DNA of 64,000 bases. Source: Neoscytalidium dimidiatum. Taxonomy: Eukaryota; Ascomycota; Dothideomycetes; Botryosphaeriales; Botryosphaeriaceae. Position numbers and translations under genes: made by a program. Positions 33,137-44,299 of this stretch are shown here, piece after piece (the stretch's first letter is position 1; each line of letters begins with the position of its first letter). The stretch covers positions 1,736,001-1,800,000 of the forward strand of contig CM074704.1 in NCBI GenBank assembly GCA_037367355.1. The letters run 5' to 3'. Under the pieces are notes generated by a model. That model was given only the letters and a program-made list of their open reading frames with translations, was not told where the DNA came from and ran no database searches.

Positions 33137-34450
33137 TCACCCATACAACTGCCCCGCATCGTCGCTCAACCCGAACTTTCCGCTCTGTCTGGATGTCAGT
33201 CCGATATGGCTGATCGGCCTGCCCATCACCGGTCCTGACGCATAGTACATCCAGCTGGACCCCTTCTCATCGATGGCCTTATCCAGCTCTTCATTGGAAT
33301 AGCCCGCGAGATCCGGGCCCAAATCCTCGCGGATTGCCTCTGCCAAGTCCAACACCGCCCGCCACATGCCCAGCCGTCTCCCGCGCCGCCACAGCTTGCT
33401 GTTGCGATGCGTGTCGAACCACACCAGGTACATGCCCGCCGTCCAAATCAGCATCAACGGAATCCAGATGAGAAATATCCCAGGTGCCAAACCCCACTCG
33501 TACGTGTTTTCGTACGTCGGCACGCATTCAAACGGTCCGCCCTGCAGTTGCAACCTCGCGCTTCCGAAGTGCGGCACAGCGTTGGTGCCACCAGGCGTGA
33601 ACAGATCTGTCGCCTTGAACGTGTCTTCAAGTAGATGAAATGTGCCGTCCGCATCGGGAACGTTTTTGTAGAAGAAAGGGTCTGAGACATGGAAGGTTTG
33701 CCCACCTGTCACGTAAGTCGCATTCATCCACGGCATGAGCACCCCGTTCGACAGCTTGACCAACGCCTGCTTTTTGGAAATGTATCCGGCCATGAGGTCC
33801 AGGATACTCGGTGATACGAGGATGAAGATGATTGAGAAGACCAACCACAGCAGTGTCGCCTTCAGCTTGGCACCGCCCATCTTCCCGAAGTTCTTGACTA
33901 TGTGCCATAGCGATGCCGGAGACCCATGCTGGAAGGCTAGTGAGGAGTAAACATTGTAGGGTATTGGCGTGCGCTCCGCGTGGCGGAGGAGAGCACCCAT
34001 GAACACCCAGTACGAACTGAGAACCAGGATGGCTTGGATGCCTTTGCCGACCACGAAGTTCCATGCTACTTCGACGGCTTTCGCCTCCGCCCAGCTGAGA
34101 GTTCCCGTGGAAAAGGTTACTGACGAAAATTTATTGATTGCCCGAGGCACCTCCCGTTGCGGCCGACAGATTGCTTTGTTGGCTGATTCTTGTCAATGCT
34201 CTGTCGAAAGCTTAGCGACGGATTCCTTACCATCTATCTCATTCTCGACATCTGTCTGACTATTGAAGTGGTCAAGCGCGATGATGAACACGATAGTCGG
34301 CGCGAGGCAAGCGAAGAGCGCACCGGCCAGGATGAAAGCATGCCGGGAAACGGATAAGCACCAATGTCGTCGACGCTTGAACAGAGCTTTCGGTGATAGA
34401 TGGCCGTCTTGAGTGGGTGAAACCAGAACGTATGGCGTCGGTCCAACCAT
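33137..34450 (-). CDS. Multi-pass membrane protein, unknown function
   Basis: Two exons, 34450..34231 and 34182..33137, give 421 residues. A TGA lies in the same frame at 34193..34195; a 48-bp intron (GTAAGG donor at 34230, CTAAG branch, ATCAG acceptor ending at 34183) removes it. An acceptor 6 nt earlier in the transcript (ACAAG) would also keep frame. At least four hydrophobic segments are clear: AFILAGALFACLAPTIVFIIAL near residue 40, GIQAILVLSSYWVFMGALL near 115, LKATLLWLVFSIIFILVSPSI near 165, and GIFLIWIPLMLIWTAGMYLVWF near 315. The stretch between the third and fourth carries NAT and cysteine and is probably extracellular. The C-terminal 80 residues are polar. I recall similar hypothetical proteins in Dothideomycetes but no assigned role. 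Confidence 0.75.
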
Positions 34451-35830
34451 ATTCCTGAGCGGAAGGATGACGAACCCAGAGGTAAGATGACGGGGAGGAG
34501 GAGTCGGTCCCAGCTAAGGAAAATTGGGAGCTTGAGGAGCATACCTTCTTACTTATGCTCCATCATTTCTGCTTAGATGACGTTCTACAACGGCCGGCCC
34601 TCAAACTCTACCACCGCCTCGTCCCATCTCGGTTAAGCAGAGTAAGCAGTAAGCTTGCCAGCGTTGCATCTATTACTCCTTACGTATAAGCTTGTATGTT
34701 TCCTGGGGGCCAGAATGGCATTTTGCGCTTGTGGCGTTCGGAATGGGAAAATGAATGTCGCGTGGTAGATTGGTCTCGGCTTAGAGGCAAGGGAGTTAGC
34801 GCGCCGCTCCGCTGGCCCCCATGAGCGCCAATATTATTTCACGGCGACGACACCTTCCTGAAGGACCCGTCAATCGGATGCAACGGCGGTACTTACACTA
34901 CATGTCTAAATTTCGTTTGTACCACATCGATGAAGTGCCCTTCTTCTCATGGCTATTCGCGAAATTCACCGAACCGATAGATGGTAAGCTTTAGAAAATA
35001 CAGTAGCTGAGAAATGTCATGGACAGCTGAAGCAGCCGTCAGGCCGTTTTGTCTTCATATTTATTGGGATTTACGTTCGGACGAACAATTCAATTGCCCA
35101 TGCGCATGTTCTTGTTGTGATGCTTAGGCTGTTATTCTATATGGCGTTCAGTTACATGAGACCATTACGGAGCTGATAGCTGTGGGCCATAGCCACAAGC
35201 CTCGTATAAAGCTTGGCAGTTGGCTTTCAGCCTCAAACATTCCCTCCCGATCCGCCCGTTGAATGCATGTTCCACAAACTTGGACCACCTGATGACAAGG
35301 GCGACAAACCTATTCATAGTACACCCAGAAGTAGTGCGTGAATAGACACGCGCAATAGCTTAACCGAGCAATCGATTTGTTTTACACGTCCTCCCGGACT
35401 CCTCCCTGTTTGTCTGGTATGGACGATCCAACGCACCGGAAAGGCCACATCTGGACCAGATTTATTGAGTGGTAGTCATTCTCTGTAAATTGTTCCGTAC
35501 CACTCATATTTTGTCCCTCTGATGCACTTATGTACATCTCTCCTAATGATAGCATTTAACATGAAAGCATACAACAGTGTGGCAGAGAAAGCCTCACATT
35601 TCGGCCCCCAAAGATATGGCAGGTGACTTACTTCACTAGGCTAGATGCATGGAATGTGGGCGCTTCCCCTGTCTCGCTCGGATAACGCCGTGAGGCTGAG
35701 ATGTCCAAACATTCCCTCAGCTCGTTTCTCCGCTTTCTGCTACCAATTTACTTTGCGACGAAGACGGACAAGGCACCTTTGGTCGCTGTCTCAGCGTGCT
35801 AGATCATGAGTGGTCCGGCACCTCTTGGAA
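34451..35830. promoter_or_regulatory. Divergent intergenic region, membrane protein / kinase
   Basis: A 1.4-kb AT-richer region between divergent genes, with no ORF of interest. It presumably holds both promoters. Confidence 0.5.
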
Positions 35831-37540
35831 ATGTCGCCTAAGTCCAGCGAGCTTCTCGCTGCGTACTTCCCGGTCTCCGCCGTTGGAAGCTCATCGCCGC
35901 GACAGTTTGACGACATCGAGATTGAACACATAGCCTCTCTCCTTGAGGATCATGAGGAATCATGGAGCCGAGTTCCTCGCACGTATATTGTCCTTCGTAC
36001 TATCGGCCATCTCGACCTGTTGAACGAGCTTTTGCAGCTCGGATTCACCGACCATTGGTTCCCCGTCGAAGCCTCAGCTCTACCGCCACGGCTACAACCG
36101 TCTGTTCGCAACGCCATTGTCAAGGCTCAATCGATTATCCTCACGAAATCAGTCGATCTCGAAAAGGGAGAGAATGGGAGACACTGGCATTTTGCAAAGG
36201 GCGAACCACAGCCGTTCAAGGTCGTCAGGTTGCTTGGCTCCGGAGGGTACAGTCAGGTGTATCAAATACGCAGCACTATTAGTTTTAAGGAATACGCCTT
36301 GAAGCGAATGCGGCGCCGTCGTATCTTTGGCAATAATTCTCAGGAATCCCTTCGGCAGTTTATCACAGAAATGAATCTGCTCAAGTCCTTACGACATAAG
36401 CATATCGCGGAGTATATTGGAAGTTTTACCGACCCCTCCTACCTCGGTCTCATTATGGCGCCCATTGCGGACATGAACCTCTCAGATTATTTGGATAGCG
36501 TCTCAACACAGCCTGGGCCCGTTTATTCGCAGACGAGCGAGCTAATAACCCTACGCAGCTTTTTCGGGTGCCTAGCCTCAGCCCTGCAATATTTGCACAG
36601 CCAGTCTATAAGACATAGGGACATCAAACCACAGAATATCCTAGTGGATGGCAGCAATGTCCTTTTCACAGATTTTGGTCTTTCCAAAGAATACTCCCCA
36701 GAAGTCGGCAGCACTACCTCTGGAGCTACGAGTATGACCCCGCGTTACGCCGCACCCGAAGTGCTTTTCGGGGATCCTCGGAACACCTCATCGGATGTCT
36801 GGTCTTTAGGATGTGTTTTCCTTGAGATGGTCGCAGTTATCAAAGGAAGAGATGTCCCTTTCTTAAAGAGATACTTTCTTAGCAACGGATCAATGCAGCC
36901 GTTCGCCTGTCGAAATCCGACTGCGGTCGCAACACTTCTACAAGAGTTAGAGATTCTTGGGAAATCATCTGACAGTATGCCTTTACTTCTGACCAAAAGG
37001 ATGCTAGAAGAGGAACGCAAACTACGGCCCACGGCAGCGGAGGTCTTCTCGGTCATGACAACCCCCGAAGATGGCGATTCAGCAATCCGTTTCTGCGGGC
37101 TCTGCTGTCTGGACGAGGATGCCTCCGACTCACACGACAGTCTCTGCGAGGATCCAGACACTTCTGTCACAATAAATTCCGTCATAAATCCATTCGACAA
37201 GGTTTTGCATGATGAGCGTCAAATGCCGAAGTCAGATACGTCTAGCGTAACACCCTTTCCTAGTGCTTCACCAGGTACAATGGCTACTCCCGGCTCTGTC
37301 AGCACACCTTTCTCGTCTGACGTACACGCGAGCAATACCGTGTCATCCAGGATCCAGGAGGTGCTTGTAATCGAGGCTTCCGAAAGCCGGGATGAAGGGA
37401 TGGATTTTCAAAGGCAATTTGAGCAGAGTGAGGATGACAAAAGTGTTTTCACGCCAAGTGCTAATCTGAGCGATATGAATGTCGCCCAACAGGTGAATGT
37501 CGCCCAACAGGTTCACCAGCCCAATGTCTGTGGAAGATGA
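35831..37540 (+). CDS. Serine/threonine protein kinase
   Basis: An uninterrupted frame from the first ATG at 35831, 569 residues to the TGA at 37538..37540. An N-terminal region of about 125 residues of unknown fold (LLAAYFPVSAVG, IVLRTIGHLDLLNELLQLG) precedes a complete kinase domain: glycine loop LLGSGGYSQV near residue 135, catalytic lysine in YALKRM near 155, HRDIKPQN near 260, DFGLSKEY near 279, and APEVLFGDPRNTSSDVWSLGC near 307-327. All key residues are present, so it should be active. The tail after residue 410 is Ser/Thr-rich. The last residues (NVAQQVNVAQQVHQ) come from an 18-bp tandem duplication that overlaps the RhoGAP frame beginning at 37497. No GT-AG intron I tested joins the two frames. 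It may be a separate gene, or the N-terminal half of a kinase-RhoGAP protein. Confidence 0.8.
   Translation: MSPKSSELLAAYFPVSAVGSSSPRQFDDIEIEHIASLLEDHEESWSRVPRTYIVLRTIGHLDLLNELLQLGFTDHWFPVEASALPPRLQPSVRNAIVKAQSIILTKSVDLEKGENGRHWHFAKGEPQPFKVVRLLGSGGYSQVYQIRSTISFKEYALKRMRRRRIFGNNSQESLRQFITEMNLLKSLRHKHIAEYIGSFTDPSYLGLIMAPIADMNLSDYLDSVSTQPGPVYSQTSELITLRSFFGCLASALQYLHSQSIRHRDIKPQNILVDGSNVLFTDFGLSKEYSPEVGSTTSGATSMTPRYAAPEVLFGDPRNTSSDVWSLGCVFLEMVAVIKGRDVPFLKRYFLSNGSMQPFACRNPTAVATLLQELEILGKSSDSMPLLLTKRMLEEERKLRPTAAEVFSVMTTPEDGDSAIRFCGLCCLDEDASDSHDSLCEDPDTSVTINSVINPFDKVLHDERQMPKSDTSSVTPFPSASPGTMATPGSVSTPFSSDVHASNTVSSRIQEVLVIEASESRDEGMDFQRQFEQSEDDKSVFTPSANLSDMNVAQQVNVAQQVHQPNVCGR
37478..37511 (+). repeat. 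18-bp tandem duplication at the kinase/RhoGAP junction
   Basis: The unit AATGTCGCCCAACAGGTG (37478..37495) is followed by a second copy identical over 16 nt (37496..37511). It lies exactly where the kinase frame runs out and the RhoGAP frame can start (ATG at 37497). Confidence 0.9.
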
Positions 37541-38898
37541 CTCGACGAGATTATCCAGCGACTCGGCTACAGAAAATGCTGCGACTCAATTGCAAATGAA
37601 TCCAAACATTTCTTTTGGAAATGATATCACGTGGGCCGATATCGTGCAAGAGGTCAAGGGACAGATGGATCAAGATGCAAGAGTTGTGATTCATCCACAC
37701 AAGGTGCCTTCTCGACGCCCAAGTCCTGTTGACACGTCGCAGGACTTGTCCACGTATAAGAGATACGTGAAATTTCTTGACGATTCACCTCTTCATCAGA
37801 CAACTTCTATTATCACGGATGAAGCTCCTGCTTCTGAAGTCGATCCTTCTATGTCTGAAGTTGATGTTGAGGCTTCCAGCTCACTAGCGGAAATCGGATC
37901 CTCCACTGCCGACAAAGAAGCATCTGAGTCAAAGATCAACTCCAGTCCATCACAGCTTGGCAAGGCTGAGAAGCCATACAAAAGCAGTAGAAAGAAACTT
38001 ACAACCCGCTTCGCGAGAATGTTTCGTCTACCAAGGTCTTCCAACGACTTGATGGAAGATATTGAAAGTCAGCCTGCCAAAGGTTCGTTGGCATTCACTA
38101 AAACTTACAGTAAGCGTTTCAACTAATTAAGTTGTTCCAGGCGTCTTTGGTATCCACCCTGATGTGAGCATTCGATACGCGAATGTTGCAATCAGTTTGT
38201 TTGACAAGGATCGCAACTCGTTTATCTGTGGGTACATTCCCATAGTGCTGGCCAAATGTGGAATCTTCCTGAAAGAAAAAGGTAAACCGGCATTACGTTC
38301 CTAAGATGACCGGGCTAACCAAAATGCAGCCATTGAAGTCGAAGAAATATTCCTTCGCAGCGGAGACGAGAAGAGGATCTCACAGCTTCAGCATGCATTC
38401 GATTCCCCTGAGAGAAGATACGGAAAAGGCCTTGATTTGAGTGACTGCTCAACGCACGACATAGCCAATGTCCTGGTCCACTACTTCAAGTCTCTACCTG
38501 AGCCCATCATATCAGCCTCATCTTACGAGTCTTTCATCCAGCCGCTTCGGACTGAGACTTTGAGTTTTTCCTTCGACGAGGGTCGGATAAATCCTGTGAA
38601 TCCTGAAAAGTGGACTTGGTACTACAAGCTTGCTCTCGCAGATAAAGTGTCACCTGTCTCGATACAGGTCATGCTCTATCTTCTGGACTTGTTAGCAGTG
38701 TTCGTCTTGAATTCGGACCGGAATAAAATGACGACAGCAAGGCTCGTACAAATTTTCCATGAAGCCATTTTAGGTGATCGTCACAAACCTGAGCCTGATC
38801 ACACTTACGCTCTGTTATACTTCCTGATTGGGAACAACGATGAGTTTCTCTCTCTTCTAAGCATCGAAGATAAGCACAACCAGGCCGTTGCGGACTAA
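37497..38898 (+). CDS. RhoGAP-domain protein (SAC7/BAG7-like)
   Basis: Exons 37497..38109, 38141..38281 and 38330..38898. The N-terminal 200 residues are Ser/Glu-rich and disordered. The RhoGAP domain begins at VFGIHPDVSIRYANVAISL and continues GYIPIVLAKCGIFLKEKAIEVEEIFLRSGDEKRI. The arginine-finger position in the usual EGIFRLSG is here EEIFLRSG, so the arginine has moved by one place, which may weaken GAP activity. YGKGLDLSDCSTHDIANVLVHYFKSLPEPI is the second conserved block. It would stimulate GTP hydrolysis by a Rho-type GTPase. The second intron is 48 bp (GTAAAC, GCTAAC branch, GCAG). The first is either 31 bp (GTAAGC at 38110), unusually short, or 58 bp with a weak GTTCGT donor at 38083; both keep frame. 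The start is uncertain: no promoter gap separates it from the kinase frame, which it overlaps by 44 nt. Confidence 0.75.
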
Positions 38899-39804
38899 TT
38901 GCTCTGATTTATTGGCCTTTTTTTCTTCGTTTCTTTTTTTTTTTTTTTTTTTTAAAAAAAAGCGAGAGTGAGGTCAACTCTCTATGTCAACTGGATAATC
39001 ATTACAATCATGTACCACGCATGCAGAGATATAACAGAATCTGTGACGGCAGTCAATGCACCTTCGTTTTCAACATGAAAAATATTACCAGAAGAGCATG
39101 GAAAACTTGGTTAAAGTAGGCATTAATAAAAATAGCGAATGTGCATGCTTAGATTTATGAGGATGAGAGTGTTGCACCAGTAGGCCAATACATGGGCAGC
39201 TGGAGGAGCCTTCCGGACGCAAATACCCTTCAGACTTTTTTTTTTTTAAACAAAAAAACCGTTTGAGTCTAGATGACTGCTTCAACTACCTGTGCTGCGC
39301 GATGGCCTATTCGGTGTAATATTAAGTATAAGACCAACCTCATGTCACTAACACAATGCCTTTACTATTGTCCTACCTGACACGATCGTCTACCAAGTAA
39401 ACATCAGAAAGATGGGCTGTGTTCTGAACCAGCCCTGGTCACCCCAAAGAATTCTCTGAAGGGCAAAGGCATTACGAAGACAGCGATAGTCTGATATGCC
39501 ATTATAGCAATGCAGTTTACATTGAAGCCGGGCTGAAAGAGAATTACACCAATGAGGCTCGTCACAATCAGATGAACTGTAACTTCACACTGTAGGTCAG
39601 GGTAGACAAAAGCACCAAATCAATAGGGAGATGTCAAATATCTTTGGAAGTTGACTCTTATTTTTGTGGTGGCTGGCATCACCAGGTTATCACATCATAA
39701 GCCAGATCTGATCAAGGAGACTTTTATTGACTCATGTATCCCTCATGATATCCGTAGTCTCCATGTACCCCAGTTACCATGCAACCCGAACCCAAAGCAA
39801 GCAT
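38899..39804. other. Convergent intergenic region
   Basis: About 900 bp between converging genes. It holds a T run of about 20 followed by A8 at 38934..38961, and a T12 run near 39237. The ORFs are short with no motif. Confidence 0.5.
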
Positions 39805-40598
<794 letters not shown>

Positions 40599-41129
40599 TT
40601 TTGCGGTGGACGAAGTGCGGGTTGTTGGGCTTCGAAGGGGGCGCAAAGGTTGATGTCGCGGTTGAAGTTGTGTCGTCGGCGGCCAGACTCGCCCAAATTG
40701 TGGTGTGAAGGCCTAAGCGAGCGCCAAGACTCACCTCCGAACTGCTCACCGAGCGCCCTCACAGCTATCGATACGGCATTCTTTGGTCACCGTTTACCAG
40801 TCACGAACCGCAGATACTAAATGCACATTTAGCATGAAATTCAATAGCATGACAGTATATCCTTCGACACTAATCGCGGATTATTACTGCACGGATTCAC
40901 ATTCGAAACAGATTTTGAAGCGACAATTGGAGGTGTACGGCTTTTTTCATATTTTTGGATATCATACAGCGTTTCCGCTGCACATGTTCCTCGTCCTAAG
41001 GACGCCCTTTTTCAGCCAGCACTGGTCCCTCCAAATTCCCAAGCCATACACGTGAGCCTCTCCTTGCCGGATCCCGAGCGGTGAAACCCCATCCTGCGCA
41101 GAAATGGCCGAGCCTTGACCGTGATACGC
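40599..41129. promoter_or_regulatory. RPS15 upstream region and RPP2 3' flank
   Basis: A 530-bp region. No gene seen. It should contain the RPS15 promoter on the minus strand. Confidence 0.5.
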
Positions 41130-41527
41130 TTAGTCGAAAAGACCGAAGCCCATGTCCTCGTCGGACTCCTCCTTCTCCTCCTCCTTCTCCTCGGCCTTCT
41201 CCTCAGCAGCGGCGGCACCGCCAGCAGCAGCACCACCAGCAGCGGGGGCAGCAGCGCCGGCAGAGGGAACAGAGGCAAGCTTCTCGGAGCCGCTGGAGAT
41301 AAGCTGTTCGCCGTGTTAGATAATGTCCTTGTGCAGATTAACGTTCAAACGCCGATTTGCAATCGTACCTCCTGGATGTCCTTGCCCTGGAGCTCAGCGA
41401 TGAGCTTGTCGAGGCGCTCGGAGTCAGCCTCAACACCGACGGACTCGAGGACGGCCTTGACGTCGGCAGCAGAGGGGCTGGCGTTACCGCCGAGGCCGAG
41501 GAGGAGGTAGGCAGCGAGGTGCTTCAT
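41130..41527 (-). CDS. RPP2: 60S acidic ribosomal protein P2
   Basis: Two exons, 41527..41369 and 41303..41130, give 110 residues. The 65-bp intron has GTACGA, a CTAACAC branch and ACAG. The N-terminal dimerisation domain [20 protein letters not shown] is followed by [21 protein letters not shown], then the Ala/Gly-rich hinge and acidic Glu/Lys stretch, ending in [11 protein letters not shown]. That invariant C-terminal tail contacts the elongation-factor GTPases on the ribosomal stalk. The partner P1 is not in this window. It sits in the same orientation as RPS15. Confidence 0.96.
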
Positions 41528-42115
41528 TTTTGTAGTTGCTGCGAAATGTTAGCGACTGCCCATGCAAAAATCAAAAGGTGCGGTTCCTGTGCAGTCAAGC
41601 CGCGGCAGGACAGGCGTCGTACTTGTGGAGAGGGTTTTGGAAGAACAAGCGAATCAATCGGTTTAGCCGCGTTGGCGGAGACTGAAACGTCGAGTCCTTG
41701 GAGGTTGTCGTTGGGTGTGGAAGAAGAAGCAGAGAGCAGCCGCGCAGAGTAGCAGAATAGAGCACGCTGAATGTGCGGACGCTAAGCTCGATGTGGTTGC
41801 TTAGCGCGGCGGCGTCTCAAGGCAAATGCGGTCGCCGGGTAGTGGAACAGTGGGCTTGTGCTTCGACTGGATATTCCGGCGCCGAGGGCCGCCTTTAAGA
41901 GAGCGTCATGTTCTCTTCCTCGCCCTCTTCCTCACTCTTCACTGTTCTTCTCCTTTCCTCGCCCGCTACCGCCCGCCGGTCGCTTCCCCCACTCCTGCCG
42001 CCCCTGCTCATCCTTTTGCCCGCCCCGCCCCGTTCTTCTCATGCCCGCAGCATGAGCGCCGGCTCAACTAGCACGTGGCGGTGATCTTAGAACAAACGAC
42101 TGGGCCTTCTCCACG
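41528..42115. promoter_or_regulatory. Divergent promoter region, RPP2 / SPT2-like gene
   Basis: A 588-bp region between divergent start codons, C/T-rich on the plus strand near 41910..42040. No gene seen. Confidence 0.5.
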
Positions 42116-43288
42116 ATGAGCGTGAGTCAGTTTGACGCCGCGCGTCGCCATCTCTGCTAATAATGTTTCCAGTTCCTCAACAGTGTTCTCTCTTCTATCG
42201 GCGGCGGCGCGAGCCAGTCGCAGTCGCAACCTGGACGAGCCGCCCCTTCGCAAGCCCCCGCCACGAAACCTATGCAAACTCCACGTGTTGGTGGCTCGAG
42301 CAACGGTGTGGCATCAGCAACGGCGCCCAAGCGTAAGGCAGAAGGTGATCCCGCATCGATACCGACAAAAGCGCCGCGCAAAGAAGCAGACTCGTCCCGT
42401 TCAAACCCCGTATCTCGTACGGGCACCGCCTCCCCGGTTGTGAAACCCGCCACGTCCTCGGCGGCCAGCTCGATTCCTTATCGCGGCACTGCCCAACCTT
42501 CGGGCACTACCAACTCCCTTCGCAAGCCTACCCTCCCTACGCCTTCCGCTAAACCGAGCGCTTCCACAGCTGCCGCAAAGCCCGCTGCAAAACCTTCGCC
42601 CACACCCGCCGCTGCCACGCCAGCGTCTGGTCCGGCTCCTAAGAAAGGATCATACCAGGAAATTCTGGCTAGAGCAAAGGCTGCACAACAGGCAAAGGCT
42701 CCGGTTGGCGCTATCAAGCACAAACCGGTTGAGAAGATGTCCAAAAAGGAAAGGCTCGCCCTCGAAGAGAAGAACAAGCAGGCAGCAGCGGCTGCCAAGG
42801 ATCCTAAACTCGCACAGAAGCTGGGAGCGAAGGGACAGACTAAAGCTGTTGAACCGAAGGCTGGCGAGCCTGCTAAAGAGAAGAAGAAGGCCGCGGATCT
42901 TGGCTATCAGGGCACCATGCGTCCAGCCTCGAAAGAGCCAGCGTACCAGGGAACCATGAACCGTGGCGCACCACCACGAAAACCCGGGCTGGACAGAGGA
43001 GACAGGAGCAGGAGTGGCTCGCTTGGACCCAAGTCGGCGGAGAAGCGGTACAGGTACTATGAAGACTATGACGACGAAGAGGAAGAAGATTATGATTCAG
43101 AAGGCTCGTCAGACATGGAGGCAGGTATCTTCGATGTGGACAAAGAAGAAGAGCTGGCCTTGCGCATTGCTAGGAAAGAGGACGAGGAAGCTTTACGTGA
43201 AGAAGAGGAGCACAGGCGGAAGAAACTGGAACGCAAGAAAATGCTCGAGAGGATGAATTCTCAAGCAAAGAAGAAGAGAGCATACTAA
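42116..43288 (+). CDS. SPT2-family chromatin protein
   Basis: Exons 42116..42121 and 42173..43288, giving 373 residues. The first exon is only ATG AGC; the 51-bp intron (GTGAGT, GCTAAT branch, CCAG) leads in frame to FLNSVLSSIGGGAS, the conserved fungal N-terminus of this family. A long Ala/Pro/Ser/Lys-rich disordered region follows, with QGTMRPAS and QGTMNRG repeats. The C-terminal 90 residues form the SPT2 domain: an acidic block (YEDYDDEEEEDYDSEGSSDMEAG), FDVDKEEELALRIARKEDEEAL, then a basic helix ending AKKKRAY. SPT2 proteins bind histone H3-H4 and limit nucleosome loss during transcription. The tiny first exon makes automated start prediction difficult, and the ATG at 42272 would wrongly truncate the protein. 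Confidence 0.88.
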
Positions 43289-44299
43289 GATACCGTCGGG
43301 GCTTGCTTCACTATTTTCACTTTGTCTTCGGCTCATTGACGAGCATCCATTCCGTCAAGATCCTCGGTTTCGGATTGGTGTTTTACAGCATTGCATGGGG
43401 CATCGGGTAGACTTATTGCTGGGTATAGCGAGGCGTTCGTCATCACTTGTCGCTGCACGATTCATGAAAGGCTTTGGGCTTCAGAGGAGTCCGCACTCAT
43501 CATCACTTTGGTACTTGTAGAGAGATAGTCTCCGCAAAATCTAGCGCTAATCGATACAAGAGTAATGGCGCATTACGCGCTTCTTCTGCACATTCTCTCC
43601 CAGTTTGCTTCTCGTCTTCAACTACCTTGCATGTCGCCCGAGCAAAAGATGTTTTCTTTCCCCTTTTGGCAGCATTCTTCTCTTTCGGCCAATTAAACAT
43701 TGCCCAGAACCGAGCCCATCCCAGCATTGGGCGAGTCTTCCTGCTCGCGTCCTTCCAACAGACACCCAAAGGACGCATCACGGAAGCCACATCGCGATGC
43801 GACCATACAATTCGTCAAAACCATAGCATATCTATCATGTGCGTTTCCCGTTACGTTTAGTCCTTGGAGTACAAGGTGATCCCATGCCGTACCTGCGAAT
43901 GAGAAAGAAATGCATGGACGCAATTTCCAACAGCAAACAAACTCCACGCCAAACGAAGTCAGAAAACCATTACCTGACGTGTTTGCTGTGACATAACAAC
44001 ACGTACAGACGCCATCTGGCATGATGACCCCTGACTAGCGGGGTTGTGGCCGAGGGACCGAAGGGGTGGAGCAGACAAGACTGCGGTTGCTCCAGACTTT
44101 CGCCCTCTCCGAGCATCCCCCGCAAAAGAGTGCATGCCTCGGCAAGACGGCAGATCCAAGCTCCCACCTCCGCTGACAGCTCCCGCGGCTAAACCGTCCA
44201 CGCGAACAAACATGTTGCTGGGCCCTCGGAGGAGGAAGACTGGGAATCCACCGTTGAAATTACTGGTATCGAAGAAAGAACGTGAAAGAGGATACAAAC
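43289..44299. other. Intergenic, nothing clear
   Basis: A 1-kb region between two plus-strand genes. Several ORFs of 70-130 residues overlap one another on both strands without motifs. Confidence 0.5.
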
